A program made the position numbers and the translations under genes. Shown piece after piece: positions 15,881-25,900 of a DNA stretch of 56,010 nt; within the stretch, counting starts at the first letter, position 1; the number at the start of each line of letters is the position of its first letter. This DNA comes from Phocaeicola plebeius (GTDB taxonomy: Bacteria > Bacteroidota > Bacteroidia > Bacteroidales > Bacteroidaceae). The notes under the pieces were generated by a model that saw only the letters and a program-made list of their open reading frames with translations, was not told the DNA's origin and searched no databases. The stretch is taken from contig NZ_QSQT01000026.1 of NCBI RefSeq assembly GCF_003437535.1, positions 1-56,010 on the forward strand. Direction: 5' to 3'.

Positions 15881-17686
15881 TTATTCTTTTTCTTTCAAGC
15901 TTTCATCAATGTCCTTGATTTTCTTCAGCACCAGTTCCATGTCTTTCTTCAGGCGCTCAATCTTGCGGGTGATGTCGGCCACCAGTGTATTTCCCTTCTT
16001 GGAAGAAGAATTCAGGAAGCCAAGGTTGTTTTCGTAGGTCTGGATGTCGTTTTTCAGCCCTTCGTAAGTGCGAACCAGGCGTTCACGGTCGCGGTAGAGA
16101 TTTCCTTCTTTGTTGCCGTTAGTGCGTACACTGCTCAGGCGTTTTTCAGTAGCCGACAGGTGCAGGCGGTCGAACAGCTTGTCTACCAATGCATGGAATT
16201 CTTTATACAGACGGTCTTTTTCCTTGAAAGGAACGAAGCCGATGGCATTCCATTCCTTCATCAGGGCACGTACTTGTTCGGCAGTTGCATCGTCTGCAGT
16301 TCCGGCAGCTTCCAGGGCAGCCATACGCTTAATGACATCTTCTTTCTTGGCCAGGTTTTCCACTTCTTCCGAGCGTTGTGAAGAAGTCGCTTTGTTTTTC
16401 CGTTCAAAGAAATAATCGCAGGCACCTATAAAACGTTTCCATACGGCATCTGAATGTTTCTTGGCAACCGGACCGATGGTCTTCCATTCTTTCTGGAGCT
16501 TGGTCAGGATTTCAGCCGTTTCTTTCCAGTCGGTACTTTCTTTCAGGGCTTCAGCCTTTTCGCAGAACGCTTTTTTCTTTTCCAGGTTGGCTGCCATTGT
16601 TTCCTTCACAGATTTGAAGAAAGCAGCTTTCCGGCGGAAGAATTCATCGCAGGCAGCGCGGAAACGTTCGAAAATCTTGACGTTCATCTTTTGCGGAGCA
16701 TAGCCGATGGTTTTCCATTTGGCCTGGAGGGCAAGGATTTCATTGGTCTTGTCTTCCCAGTCAGCAAAAGTAGTGAAGGTGTCATATTCCATACCTTCCA
16801 CGATTTCGCAAATCACCGTCTTCTGGTCCAGGTTATTCTGTTCTTTTTCTTTCAGTTCTTCAAAATGCTGCTGGTGGCGTTTGTTGACAACCGTAGAGGC
16901 AGCCTTGAAACGGCTCCAGATTTCTTCGCGCAGGTCTTTGGCTACCGGGCCGATGGCACGGAATTCCTGATGAAGCTTCTGCAGCTGGTGGAAAGCAGAA
17001 ATTACGTCAGGCTCTTCGGCCAGTTTTTCTGCAGCTTCGCACAAGCGGGTCTTCTGTTCCAGGTTTTTCTTGAAGTCATATTCGCGGAATTCATTGTTCA
17101 GCTTCACCATGTCATAGAATTTTTCGGTGTAAAGCTGGTAAGTCTTCCACAGTTCATTTACTTTCGCTACCGGAATCTGGCCTATTTCATTCCATTCCTG
17201 CTGCAATTTCTTAAATTCGTCGTATATCTTGTTGGTATCTTCCTGCGATTCGGTCAGGAACTTCATTCTTTCCAGGATACCCAGTTTCTTGGTCAGGTTT
17301 TCTTCCTTTTCCTGTTCCTGTGCAGCCGCTAAGGCATTTCTCTTCTCCTTGATGGCGTTCATGACAGCTTTGAATTCTTCTTCTGCCGGTTCTGTTTCCG
17401 GAGTGAAGTCTTCTGCCTTTCCCCCTTCGTCGATGAAAGCTTTCCGTGCCGCTTCTGATTTGGCTTTTTGTAGTTTGTAGAACGTTTGTTTAAGTGAATC
17501 GATTTCCTGCTTGTCGGTCAGGTCGTTTTTTTCGTTGATTTCCTTGAGGCGTTGCACCACTTCTTCCAGTGTTTGTTTGGGAGCGGATGTTTCCTTTTCG
17601 GTGTCTTCAACAGTAGGAACCGGTGCTTCAATGGGTTGTTCCATCGGAGTTTCGGTTAATGGGCGGTTGGTTTCATTTACTTCCAT
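15881..17686 (-). CDS. DUF349 repeat coiled-coil protein
   Basis: A 601-residue, highly charged, mostly helical protein without signal peptide or membrane segment, so cytoplasmic. Five DUF349-type repeats can be seen from their conserved W/F-x-x-I-G core: WNEIGQIP, FRAIGPVA, WKTIGYAP, WKTIGPVA and WNAIGFVP, spaced about 70-85 residues apart over residues about 130-500. The N-terminus is acidic and Pro/Thr-rich, and a coiled coil closes the C-terminus (RKIERLKKDMELVLKKI). The molecular role of the family is not established to my knowledge. It lies downstream of mgtE on the same strand but separated from it by a 22-bp repeat array, so it is likely transcribed alone. Confidence 0.8.
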   Translation of the reverse strand: MEVNETNRPLTETPMEQPIEAPVPTVEDTEKETSAPKQTLEEVVQRLKEINEKNDLTDKQEIDSLKQTFYKLQKAKSEAARKAFIDEGGKAEDFTPETEPAEEEFKAVMNAIKEKRNALAAAQEQEKEENLTKKLGILERMKFLTESQEDTNKIYDEFKKLQQEWNEIGQIPVAKVNELWKTYQLYTEKFYDMVKLNNEFREYDFKKNLEQKTRLCEAAEKLAEEPDVISAFHQLQKLHQEFRAIGPVAKDLREEIWSRFKAASTVVNKRHQQHFEELKEKEQNNLDQKTVICEIVEGMEYDTFTTFADWEDKTNEILALQAKWKTIGYAPQKMNVKIFERFRAACDEFFRRKAAFFKSVKETMAANLEKKKAFCEKAEALKESTDWKETAEILTKLQKEWKTIGPVAKKHSDAVWKRFIGACDYFFERKNKATSSQRSEEVENLAKKEDVIKRMAALEAAGTADDATAEQVRALMKEWNAIGFVPFKEKDRLYKEFHALVDKLFDRLHLSATEKRLSSVRTNGNKEGNLYRDRERLVRTYEGLKNDIQTYENNLGFLNSSSKKGNTLVADITRKIERLKKDMELVLKKIKDIDESLKEKE

Positions 17687-17992
17687 CGTATATAGATTTT
17701 AAAGAGTATAATATCCTAGTTTTTTCTTTACCCTTAGTAAAGGTTCTTACAAATTAAAGAAAAAAAAATCTGATTTTCATACTTTTTCAGAAAAAAACTA
17801 TAAGGTAAGAATCATTTTTAGAAATAGAAAGACGAGGAATGTGGCTCAGAAGGGCTTGTAGAGGGGGTGAAAAAAACGTCTTTGCGTTTGAAAGAAAACG
17901 CAAAGACGTTTTGATCAAAACGCAAGTGCGTTTGAAGTAAAATGTACTTGCGTTTTACCTCAAACGCACTTGCGTTTTTCTTTAACAAAAAT
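17687..17992. other. Intergenic region mgtE to DUF349 gene
   Basis: 306 bases. Its part next to mgtE is taken up by the repeat array at 17873-17982. The part from 17687 to 17872 is AT-rich with no recognised promoter element or small gene. Confidence 0.5.
17873..17982. repeat. 22-bp-period palindrome array B (5 units)
   Basis: Units start at 17873, 17895, 17917, 17939 and 17961, with palindrome centres exactly 22 bp apart (17881.5 to 17969.5). The consensus core is AAACGCAAGTGCGTTT. Unit 1 (AAACGTCTTTGCGTTT) is the exact reverse complement of unit 2 (AAACGCAAAGACGTTT), and unit 3 of unit 5 (AAACGCACTTGCGTTT), so larger hairpins or cruciforms are possible. It ends 10 bases from the mgtE stop. 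Confidence 0.9.
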
Positions 17993-19333
17993 TTAGGATA
18001 ATAATACGGTAATTCCCATGTACATGAGCATACCGATAATGTCGTTGGTAATGGAGATAAACGGTCCGGTGGCAATGGCCGGATCGATTTTCAGTTTTTC
18101 CAGTGTCATGGGCACCAGTGTGCCGAAAATGGAGGCAAACATGACCACGGCAAACAGACTGATGGATACCGAATAGCTGACTGTAGCCGTAGCTCCGAAA
18201 CGGATGAAGTTGTAGATATACACCAGCATGGAAATGATGGTGGCGTTGATAAGGGCTACAACGGATTCTTTCAGCACCTGCTTGAAGGTGTTTTCGGCGT
18301 TCAGTGAGCTGTTGGCCAGACCTTGCACGACCAATGCGGAGGACTGGGTTCCTACGTTTCCTCCCGTTCCACCGATAAGGGGAATGTAAAGCGCCATTTC
18401 CGGATGAGCGGCAAAGGTAGAGTCAAAGTTGCCCAGAATCATGGAGTTACCGATTCCACCGAGCATACCGATGAGCAGCCACGGAAGGCGCGCGGTGGTC
18501 TGGCGGAACACATTGTCGTCTGTTTCTACGTCCTGTGACAAACCGGATGCCAACTGGTAGTCGCGTTCGGCCTGTTCACGAACCTCGTCCATTACGTCGT
18601 CTACGGTGATGCGTCCTACCAGACGGCCGATGCTGTCGACCACGGGAACGGCCACCAAGTCATACTTTTCAATGGTCTGCACCACCTCTTCAATGGGTGT
18701 ATCCACATGGACGGAAATAGGGTCCTTCTTCATCACGTGTTTCACCTTGGAAACCGACGGACTGGTAATCATCTTTTTCAGCGGGAATACGCCGCGCAGA
18801 CGTTCATCGTCGTCTACCACATATACATAATATATCTCGTCCATTTCTTCTGCCTGCAGTCGCATTTCGCGCAGGCATTCGGGCATACTCCAGTTCTCGT
18901 TCACAATCACCATTTCCGTACCCATCAAACCACCGGCGGTGTCTTCGTCGTATTTCAGCAAGTCGACGATGTCGCCTGCCTGTTCGATGTCTTCAATGTG
19001 TGAAAGCACCTCTTCCTGCTTGTCCTCGTCCATTTCACGGATGATGTCTACGGCATCGTCCGAATCCATGTAGTCGACAAAGCGCTTGGCGATGGTTTCA
19101 GGGGGAAGTATTTCGAGGAATTTCTTTCGTGCATCCTCGTCCATTTCAATCAGTACGTCGGCTGCCGTTTCGTTGTCCAGCAGCAGGTAGATGAAGCGGG
19201 CATCTTCTGCGTCCAGCTCGTTGCACAGCTCGGCGATGTCGGCCGGATGCAGGTCCTTGATGACTTCTTTTAACTGGTCGGAATCTTTCTTCTCAATCAG
19301 TTCGGTGACTAATTTAATATCTTCGCTATTCAT
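17993..19333 (-). CDS. mgtE: Magnesium transporter/channel MgtE
   Basis: A 446-residue magnesium channel. Residues about 1-125 are the MgtE N domain of short helical repeats (LHPADIAELCNELD, FLEILPPETIAKRFVDYM); about 130-255 hold two CBS domains (EIYYVYVVDDDERLRGV, YDLVAVPVVDSIGRLVGRI) that sense intracellular Mg2+; about 280-446 form five membrane helices with the selectivity motif GGTGGNVGTQSSALVVQGL. Length and order are standard for the family. It follows ksgA by 55 bases on the same strand and probably shares its promoter. No M-box-like leader was seen immediately upstream. Confidence 0.95.
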   Translation of the reverse strand: MNSEDIKLVTELIEKKDSDQLKEVIKDLHPADIAELCNELDAEDARFIYLLLDNETAADVLIEMDEDARKKFLEILPPETIAKRFVDYMDSDDAVDIIREMDEDKQEEVLSHIEDIEQAGDIVDLLKYDEDTAGGLMGTEMVIVNENWSMPECLREMRLQAEEMDEIYYVYVVDDDERLRGVFPLKKMITSPSVSKVKHVMKKDPISVHVDTPIEEVVQTIEKYDLVAVPVVDSIGRLVGRITVDDVMDEVREQAERDYQLASGLSQDVETDDNVFRQTTARLPWLLIGMLGGIGNSMILGNFDSTFAAHPEMALYIPLIGGTGGNVGTQSSALVVQGLANSSLNAENTFKQVLKESVVALINATIISMLVYIYNFIRFGATATVSYSVSISLFAVVMFASIFGTLVPMTLEKLKIDPAIATGPFISITNDIIGMLMYMGITVLLS

Positions 19334-19388
19334 CTTGTAAACTCCTGATGAGGGTTGTTATCGTAGTCTGTAAGTCTCGTGTGCAGGG

Positions 19389-20192
19389 TCACTCAGCCTT
19401 TGCGGCTGAGGAATTCAAGGCTTCTTCCACCCGGTTGGTCAGGTCGATGAAGTCTTGTACGGAAAGCTGTTCAGGCCGTTTGTTGAAGATAGGGTCGGCA
19501 CTGAGCGGATTTCCTTTCTCCAGAATCAGAGATATGGAGTTGCGGAGCGTCTTGCGGCGCTGGTTGAATGTCGTCTTGACAATCTGCTTGAACAACTGCT
19601 CGTTGCATCCCAACTCCTTGGTCTCGTTGCGGGTCATGCGGATGACGGCGCTCTTTACCTTGGGAGGAGGATTGAATACATGTTCGTGTACGGTGAACAG
19701 GTATTCCACGCTGTACCAGGCTTGAATCAGTACGCTCAGAATGCCGTAGGTCTTGTTGCCCGGACGAGCCGCGATGCGTTCGGCCACTTCCTTCTGAATC
19801 ATGCCCGTGCAGCAGGGAATCAAGTCCTTGTAGTCGAGCATCTTGAAGAATATCTGGCTGGAAATGTTGTAGGGATAGTTGCCGGTCAGCACAAAAGGCT
19901 GTCCGTCGAAAAGTTGCCGGAGGTCCATTTTCAGGAAATCCTGCTCGATGATATGGTCTCCTAATTGCGGAAAATTCTCACGCAGGTAAGCCACCGATTC
20001 AAAATCCAGCTCCACCACTTTGAGCGGGCGGTCTTTTTTCAGCAGGTATTGGGTGAGAACTCCCATTCCGGGACCTACCTCGAGAACGGGAAGGGCCGGG
20101 CAGGCGTCTACCGTGTCGGCTATGTCTTGTGCCACTTGCAGGTCTTTCAGGAAGTGTTGTCCTAAAAACTTTTTAGGTTTAACTAATTTCAT
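19389..20192 (-). CDS. ksgA: 16S rRNA dimethyladenosine transferase
   Basis: Dimethylates two adjacent adenines near the 3' end of 16S rRNA late in 30S assembly, using S-adenosylmethionine. The 267-residue protein starts KPKKFLGQHFLKD, typical for KsgA; the SAM-binding motif is LEVGPGMGVLTQYLL (about 36-50), VVELDFESV follows, and the catalytic motif is NYPYNISSQIFFKML (about 104-118). The C-terminal RNA-binding part has FNPPPKVKSAVIRM and TTFNQRRKTLRNS. It is preceded by a minus-strand -7 element (20232-20239) and followed by mgtE. Confidence 0.96.
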   Translation of the reverse strand: MKLVKPKKFLGQHFLKDLQVAQDIADTVDACPALPVLEVGPGMGVLTQYLLKKDRPLKVVELDFESVAYLRENFPQLGDHIIEQDFLKMDLRQLFDGQPFVLTGNYPYNISSQIFFKMLDYKDLIPCCTGMIQKEVAERIAARPGNKTYGILSVLIQAWYSVEYLFTVHEHVFNPPPKVKSAVIRMTRNETKELGCNEQLFKQIVKTTFNQRRKTLRNSISLILEKGNPLSADPIFNKRPEQLSVQDFIDLTNRVEEALNSSAAKAE

Positions 20193-20216
20193 ACCTCAGG
20201 TTTTAAATGTTCGTAT

Positions 20217-20239
20217 TATCTTTGTGACTTGCAAAGTTA
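20217..20239. promoter_or_regulatory. Overlapping divergent promoters, ksgA and flippase-like gene
   Basis: Two perfect TAnnTTTG elements face away from each other: TATCTTTG on the plus strand at 20217-20224, and TAACTTTG on the minus strand at 20232-20239. They are only 7 bases apart, and each promoter's start point would fall near or beyond the other's -7 element, so the two should compete. Confidence 0.6.
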
Positions 20240-20267
20240 AACATAAATCTTTATATACAGACTGATT

Positions 20268-21275
20268 TTGGAACGAACAGGTTTAAAAAAAGTACTAAAT
20301 AAGGTCTTCCAGATAGCGCTTCCGTTGGTACTCGGAGCGGCTATTCTGCTTTGGACATACCACGATTTTGATTTCCGGCGTGTGTGGAGCGTGCTGGATG
20401 GCGGCATGAATTATGGCTGGATGGCCTTTTCGCTGGTGTTTGGTGTGCTGGGGCATCTGTTCCGCGGCTGGCGCTGGAATCTGACGTTAGCTCCGTTAGG
20501 TGAATACCCCAAGGTGTCGAACAGTGTGTATGCGGTTTTTGTGTCGTACGCGGCCAATCTGGTCGTACCGCGTGTGGGGGAGGTTTCCCGCTGCGGTATC
20601 CTGTCGAAGTACGACGGGGTTTCTTTCTCCAAATCGCTGGGTACGGTGGTGACGGAGCGTCTCATCGATACCATCTGTGTGCTGCTGATTACCGTAGTGA
20701 CGCTGTTGCTCCAGTCGCGTGTGTTTGCGGCATTCTTTGAAAAGACCGGTACGAACATGGGCTTCTTTACGGGCTTGTTTACTTCCACCAACTTTTATAT
20801 CACTCTCATCTGTCTGTTTGCCTTGGGCGTGCTGGCGTTTTTCCTGATTCGCAATTTGACGGTATTTGCGAAGGTGCGCGGCATATTGAACGATGTGTGG
20901 GCCGGATGTTTGTCGCTTCGGCATGTAAAACATCCGTGGCTGTTCGCTTTTTACACCGTGAGCATATGGGCATGCTATTTCCTGCAATTCTATGTGAGTT
21001 TCTATTGCTTTGACTTTTCTGCCTCACTGGGCTGGATGCCCGGACTGGTGATGTTTGTGGTGGGCAGTATTGCAGTGGCCGTTCCTACTCCTAACGGAGC
21101 AGGTCCGTGGCACTTTGCAGTCATTACCATGATGATGATGTATGGGGTGGGAAAGGAAGATGCCGGAATATTTGCCCTGCTGGTGCACGGTATTCAAACC
21201 TTTTTATTAATTTTGCTAGGTGTTTACGGGCTTGTAGCCTTACCACTTGTAAATAAGAAACGGACCGGGAAGTGA
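20268..21275 (+). CDS. Lysylphosphatidylglycerol synthase TM-region family membrane protein (UPF0104)
   Basis: A 335-residue polytopic membrane protein with about eight hydrophobic segments. Family signatures are RVGEVSRCGILSKY near 105, the FSKSLGTVVTERLIDT stretch just after, and VAVPTPNGAGPWHFAV near 275. The family corresponds to the flippase-like membrane half of MprF and may move lipids, but no catalytic lysyl-transferase domain is attached and the substrate is unknown. The start used is TTG at 20268, because no ATG occurs before the first membrane segment; it lies 43 bases after the plus-strand -7 element. pepD follows; its ATG at 21311 is 35 bases beyond this stop. Confidence 0.8.
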   Translation: MERTGLKKVLNKVFQIALPLVLGAAILLWTYHDFDFRRVWSVLDGGMNYGWMAFSLVFGVLGHLFRGWRWNLTLAPLGEYPKVSNSVYAVFVSYAANLVVPRVGEVSRCGILSKYDGVSFSKSLGTVVTERLIDTICVLLITVVTLLLQSRVFAAFFEKTGTNMGFFTGLFTSTNFYITLICLFALGVLAFFLIRNLTVFAKVRGILNDVWAGCLSLRHVKHPWLFAFYTVSIWACYFLQFYVSFYCFDFSASLGWMPGLVMFVVGSIAVAVPTPNGAGPWHFAVITMMMMYGVGKEDAGIFALLVHGIQTFLLILLGVYGLVALPLVNKKRTGK

Positions 21276-21310
21276 AATTGCTTTTCCGGAATAAAATCAA
21301 AAAATATAAT

Positions 21311-22768
21311 ATGAACGAAATTCTTTCTTTGGCTCCGCAGAATGTGTGGAAGCATTTCTATTCGTTGACGCAAATTCCTCGTCCGTCTGGACATTTGGAA
21401 AAAATTCAGGCTTTCTTGCTGGAATTCGGCAAGCAGGTAGGTGTGGAATCATTTCAGGATGAGGCTGGAAACATAATCTATCGCAAACCGGCCACTCCGG
21501 GTATGGAAGACCGGAAGTCTGTCATCCTTCAGGCTCACATGGACATGGTTCCTCAGAAAGACAAACATACACAGCATGATTTTGAAAAAGATCCTATTCC
21601 GGTTTATGTAGACGGCGAATGGGTGAAGGCTAAAGGTACCACATTGGGCTCAGACAACGGTATGGGTGTGGCAGCCATCATGGCCATTATGGAAGACAAG
21701 ACCTTGAAACACGGTCCGCTGACAGCGCTGATTACTGCCGATGAAGAAACCGGTATGTATGGGGCGTTCGGCTTGAAACAGGGCACAGTGGAAGGAGAAA
21801 TCCTGCTGAACCTGGATTCAGAAGAAGAAGGTGAACTTTATATTGGCTGTGCAGGTGGAGAAGACCTGACAGCTACTTTGGAATACAAGGAAGAAGAAAC
21901 AGATCCGGAAGACGTGGCGCTGAAGGTAACACTGAAAGGATTGCGTGGTGGTCACTCTGGTATTCAGATTGGCTGGGGACATGCCAATGCCAACAAGTTG
22001 ATGGCTCGCTTCATGAACCAGGTGATTGCTTACGATGAGGCTTGTCTGGTGTCATGGGAAGGTGGAAACATGCGCAACGCCATTCCGCGTGAATGTGAAG
22101 TAGTGATTACCGTACCGGCTTCGGAGGTAGAAGATGTGCTGGCGTTCGTGGGTGAATGCGAACAGGTATGGCGTGATGAATTCGCGACCATTGAAGACAA
22201 CATCAGCTTTACGGCAGAGCGTGTGGACTTGCCGAAGATGATGGTGCCGGAAGAAATCCGTGACAACCTGGTGGACGCGATTTATGCATGTCCGAATGGA
22301 GTAGAACGTTTCATCCCGACTATCCCGGATACAGTGGAAACTTCTTCTAACCTGGCTATCGTAGAAATCGGCAATGGAAAGGCTGCCATTAAGGTTTTGA
22401 CACGCAGCTCTCGCGAATCAATGAAGGATTATCGCAATACGGCTATCGAGAGCTGTTTCTCTATGGCAGGTATGCATGTAGAACGTTCTGGTAGCTACTC
22501 TGGATGGGAACCGGATGTTAACTCTCCGATTCTGCATGCCATGAAGGAATCTTATAAGGCACAGTTTGGTGAAACACCGGAAGTGAAAGTGATTCATGCC
22601 GGACTGGAATGTGGTATCATCGGTGCGGTTGTACCTGGACTGGATATGATTTCATTTGGTCCTACTTTGCAGTGCCCGCATACACCGGAAGAACGCTGTC
22701 ATGTGCCGTCAGTGAAGAAGTTCTATGATTTCTTGCTGGCTACACTGGAGAATACACCGAAAAAGTAA
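21311..22768 (+). CDS. pepD: Aminoacyl-histidine dipeptidase (M20 family)
   Basis: A cytoplasmic zinc dipeptidase of broad specificity. With the start at 21311 (MNEILSLAP) it has 485 residues, the same as E. coli PepD; the open frame reaches back to 21272 but that part overlaps the previous gene and has no homology. Metal and catalytic residues are visible: LQAHMDMVPQ (His, about 79), LGSDNGMGVA (bridging Asp, about 115), TADEETGMYGAFGL (general-base Glu and metal Glu, about 145), HAGLECGIIG (about 430) and CPHTPEERCH (His, about 460). A strong terminator follows at 22793-22844. Confidence 0.95.
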   Translation: MNEILSLAPQNVWKHFYSLTQIPRPSGHLEKIQAFLLEFGKQVGVESFQDEAGNIIYRKPATPGMEDRKSVILQAHMDMVPQKDKHTQHDFEKDPIPVYVDGEWVKAKGTTLGSDNGMGVAAIMAIMEDKTLKHGPLTALITADEETGMYGAFGLKQGTVEGEILLNLDSEEEGELYIGCAGGEDLTATLEYKEEETDPEDVALKVTLKGLRGGHSGIQIGWGHANANKLMARFMNQVIAYDEACLVSWEGGNMRNAIPRECEVVITVPASEVEDVLAFVGECEQVWRDEFATIEDNISFTAERVDLPKMMVPEEIRDNLVDAIYACPNGVERFIPTIPDTVETSSNLAIVEIGNGKAAIKVLTRSSRESMKDYRNTAIESCFSMAGMHVERSGSYSGWEPDVNSPILHAMKESYKAQFGETPEVKVIHAGLECGIIGAVVPGLDMISFGPTLQCPHTPEERCHVPSVKKFYDFLLATLENTPKK

Positions 22769-22792
22769 TATCCGTTAGTAGATAATAGATTG

Positions 22793-22844
22793 CGGAGGTT
22801 GTCCGATTCCCGTAAAAGGGAAAGGGGCAGCCTCCGTTTTTTTT
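22793..22844 (+). terminator. Terminator of pepD
   Basis: Stem CGGAGGTTG / CAGCCTCCG (22793-22801, 22828-22836) with a second inner stem TTCCC/GGGAA, followed by eight T. Confidence 0.85.
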
Positions 22845-22910
22845 GTTTCGATTTTCTGTGGTTTTACTTCTTTTAATGAAAATCTGTGCAGTAAATCAGG
22901 GTTTTGGTTT

Positions 22911-22918
22911 TATCTTTA
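22911..22918 (+). promoter_or_regulatory. Putative -7 element of the macroglobulin gene
   Basis: TATCTTTA, one mismatch from TAnnTTTG, 33 bases before the ATG at 22951. A TGTG at 22885-22888 is a weak -33 candidate with a 22-base spacer. Confidence 0.35.
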
Positions 22919-22950
22919 TAAAGACAACCTTGTAAAACTTAAAATTGGAA

Positions 22951-25900
22951 ATGATGAACAGACTATTCTTGATATGTGCCACGGGATTGTTGGCTTTTAT
23001 GTTCCCTTTGGCGGGGATAGCTCAGAGTTACGACCGTCTTTGGAAGGAGGTAGAGGAAACCCGGAAGAAGGATTTGCCGCAGACCTTGATTTCACAGGTG
23101 AACCAGATTTATGAAAAGGCAAGGAAGGAGAAGAATGCTCCGCAAATGCTGAAAGCGTATCTTTCGCGGGTGGAATGTCAGGTAGGGCTGACACCGGACA
23201 GTTTGCAGCGTGAACTTTGTCGACTGAATGCATGGGCTGCAGAGGAGAATGATCCTTTGCAGAAAGCCGTGTTGTCGTTTTTGTCAGGATACTATAAGTT
23301 GGAATCCGCTCCTCAGGAAGTGGACAGCGCATTGTATGAGTTTGACCAGGCAGTAAAGGATAAGGAGGTTTTGCTGGGCGTAGCTACGACCGATTTTCGT
23401 CCGATGGCTGAACAGGGCAAATGGAGCCAGCGCTATTTCGGTGACAATATGTACGATTTGCTGTTACGTCAGTCTATCTTTCAGCTTCTATGGAATGGAG
23501 GAGGAAGCAAGGCCGTACAGTTGGCAGTGTTCGACAAGTATGAAAAGCTGATTGCACAATACGAGGCGGCAGGAAATCGTGACGCGGAATTATTGACACG
23601 TCTGGAGCGATTGATGTACTGGCAGCGTAATGGATGGAGGTATCCGCAACAGCTGTCGGACGAGCAGGTGCTGGAGCAGTTGCAGGCGTGGGCAAAAGCC
23701 TATGACGGAGTGGATGCCTGTGCGGCGTTGTATGTGTCATGGGCCGATTTCTATCATCAGAAACAAGACTTCGTGTCCGAAATGAAGGTGATAGAAGAAG
23801 GAATAAAACGGTATCCTTCTTCAGAATTCACGGCCGATTTGAAGGATAAGCAGCGCATAGTGTGCATGCCGTCGCTCTCGGTGCAGGTAACTCATCCTTA
23901 TCCGCAGACGGAAGCGGAACTTCGTGTTACCAGCAAGAACCTGAAAGGGGCGACACTGGAATGGTATAGACTGAACCTGAAGGCTTCTTCTTCTGTGTTT
24001 GCACAGAATCTGGAGCATGCGGACCTGATAAAGAAGTATGGTACACTGGTGGATAAAGTGCGGTTGGACTTGCCGGATACTCCTACGTACAAGGATACGG
24101 TTTCTGTGCTGACCAGCCGGATGCCCGAGGCGGGGATTTATATATTGAAATCAATCCCCGACGGCTATCAGGATAAAACGGGATACGATGTAGTGCATCT
24201 GTCTGCACTGCAGGTGGTTTCTTTCCCGATGGAAGGAAGGCAGACGGAGTGTCATGTGGTGGATTGTAAGACCGGAAAGCCGGTCGCAGGGGCAGAATTG
24301 GTGTTCTATTCCATTCCTGTGCCAGGCAATTATACCTTATATAAGACGTTTAAAACTGATAAGCAAGGCAAGGTAGTAGTGCCGGACATGAAAGAATCAT
24401 TGTGGATGCATGCGTGTGCAGGTAAGGATGAGTTTATGCAGGTGGCTTACTGGTCCAGAAGGGTGTTGCCGACGGTCAATGACAGCAAGAAGAAGGTGGA
24501 TCGCATGGATTTGTTTACCGACCGTGCGCTGTACCGCAAGGGACAGACGGTGTACGTGTCCGGTGTGGCTTATGCGCAGGAAGGTGATAGTGTAGAGGTA
24601 CGCAAAGATGCGGCCATCTGGCTGGCTTTGCGGGATGCTAATAACCGGGAGATAGCCCGGAAAGAACTGACTACGGATGACTTTGGCGCATTTTCAGCAG
24701 AGTTCCAATTACCTTCGGAAACATTGGCCGGCATGTTCCGTATAGAATCGGACAAGGCTTCCTGCTATATCCGAGTGGAAGAATACAAGCGTCCGACGTT
24801 TGAAGTCACCTGGAAGGAAGTGCAGGAAGCTTACACGATGGGGGATTCCTTGCAACTGGAAGGTACGGCGAAAAAGTTTTCCAGTGCACCGGTACAGGGC
24901 GGTAAGGTGCGTTATACCTTGACTCGTTCAAAGGCCTGGTTCTGGCGAAGCATGGCAGGAGAACAACAGTTGGCAGAAGGTGAACTGATAACTTCAGCCG
25001 ACGGAACGTTTGCGGTGAAGGTTTGTCTGGAACGTCCGGATGCGGAAGTCTCTTTAGGCTGGGACGGATTCTATCGTTATCAGGTGAAGGTGGAAGTGAC
25101 AGATGCGGCCGGTGAAACGCAGGAAGGTGTACTGGTGCTTCCGGTGGGTGAACATGCCATCGGATTACAGATAAAGGGATTGGCCGGAAAAGTGGCTCGT
25201 GAGAAACTGGATAAGATGCAGGTACAGGCATTGAACATGCAGCAACAGCCTGTGGCATTGGATGTGGTCTGCTCACTTTATACATTGGATGAGGCCGGAA
25301 AGAAGCAGCAAACAGTATGGGGGGATACGGTGAAATCCGGACAGCCTTTCCTGCCGGAAGCATGGAAGAAGTTGGCTTCCGGAAAATACTTGCTGGAGGT
25401 AACCGCCAGTGATGAGCACGGGCGTCCTTGTCGTGCAGAGCAGGAGCTTGTACTCTTTTCGTTAAAAGACCGGGTTCCTCCGGTAAAGACTGTGGAATGG
25501 TTCTATCAGGACGGTACACAGTTGGAGGAAACGCAGCCGGTGACCTTGTATGTGGGTAGCAGTGAAAAGAATGTACATTTGTTCTATCATGTGTACAGTG
25601 GCAACCGGATGCTGGTGTCTGACTCGTTTGTGCTGAACGAGGAAATCCGTTCGTTTGATTATACGTGGCGGCCGGAATACGGCGATGGAATCACCGTCAG
25701 CTTTGGATTTATGAAAGACGGTATCTGGTATTCCAAGCAAGTCGCTTTGAAACGTCCGGTACCGGAGAAAAAACTGACATTGAAGTGGGAAGTTTTCCGT
25801 GACCGTTTGCGTCCGGGCACAGAAGAAACCTGGACCATGCAGATTCTGGATGCGGCAGGCAAACCGGCGGATGCCCGTTTGCTGGCTACCTTGTATGATG

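Noticed and set aside
17873..17982. CRISPR array
   Set aside because: The 22-bp period leaves no unique spacers, each unit is itself palindromic, and no cas genes are near. The same holds for the other three arrays.
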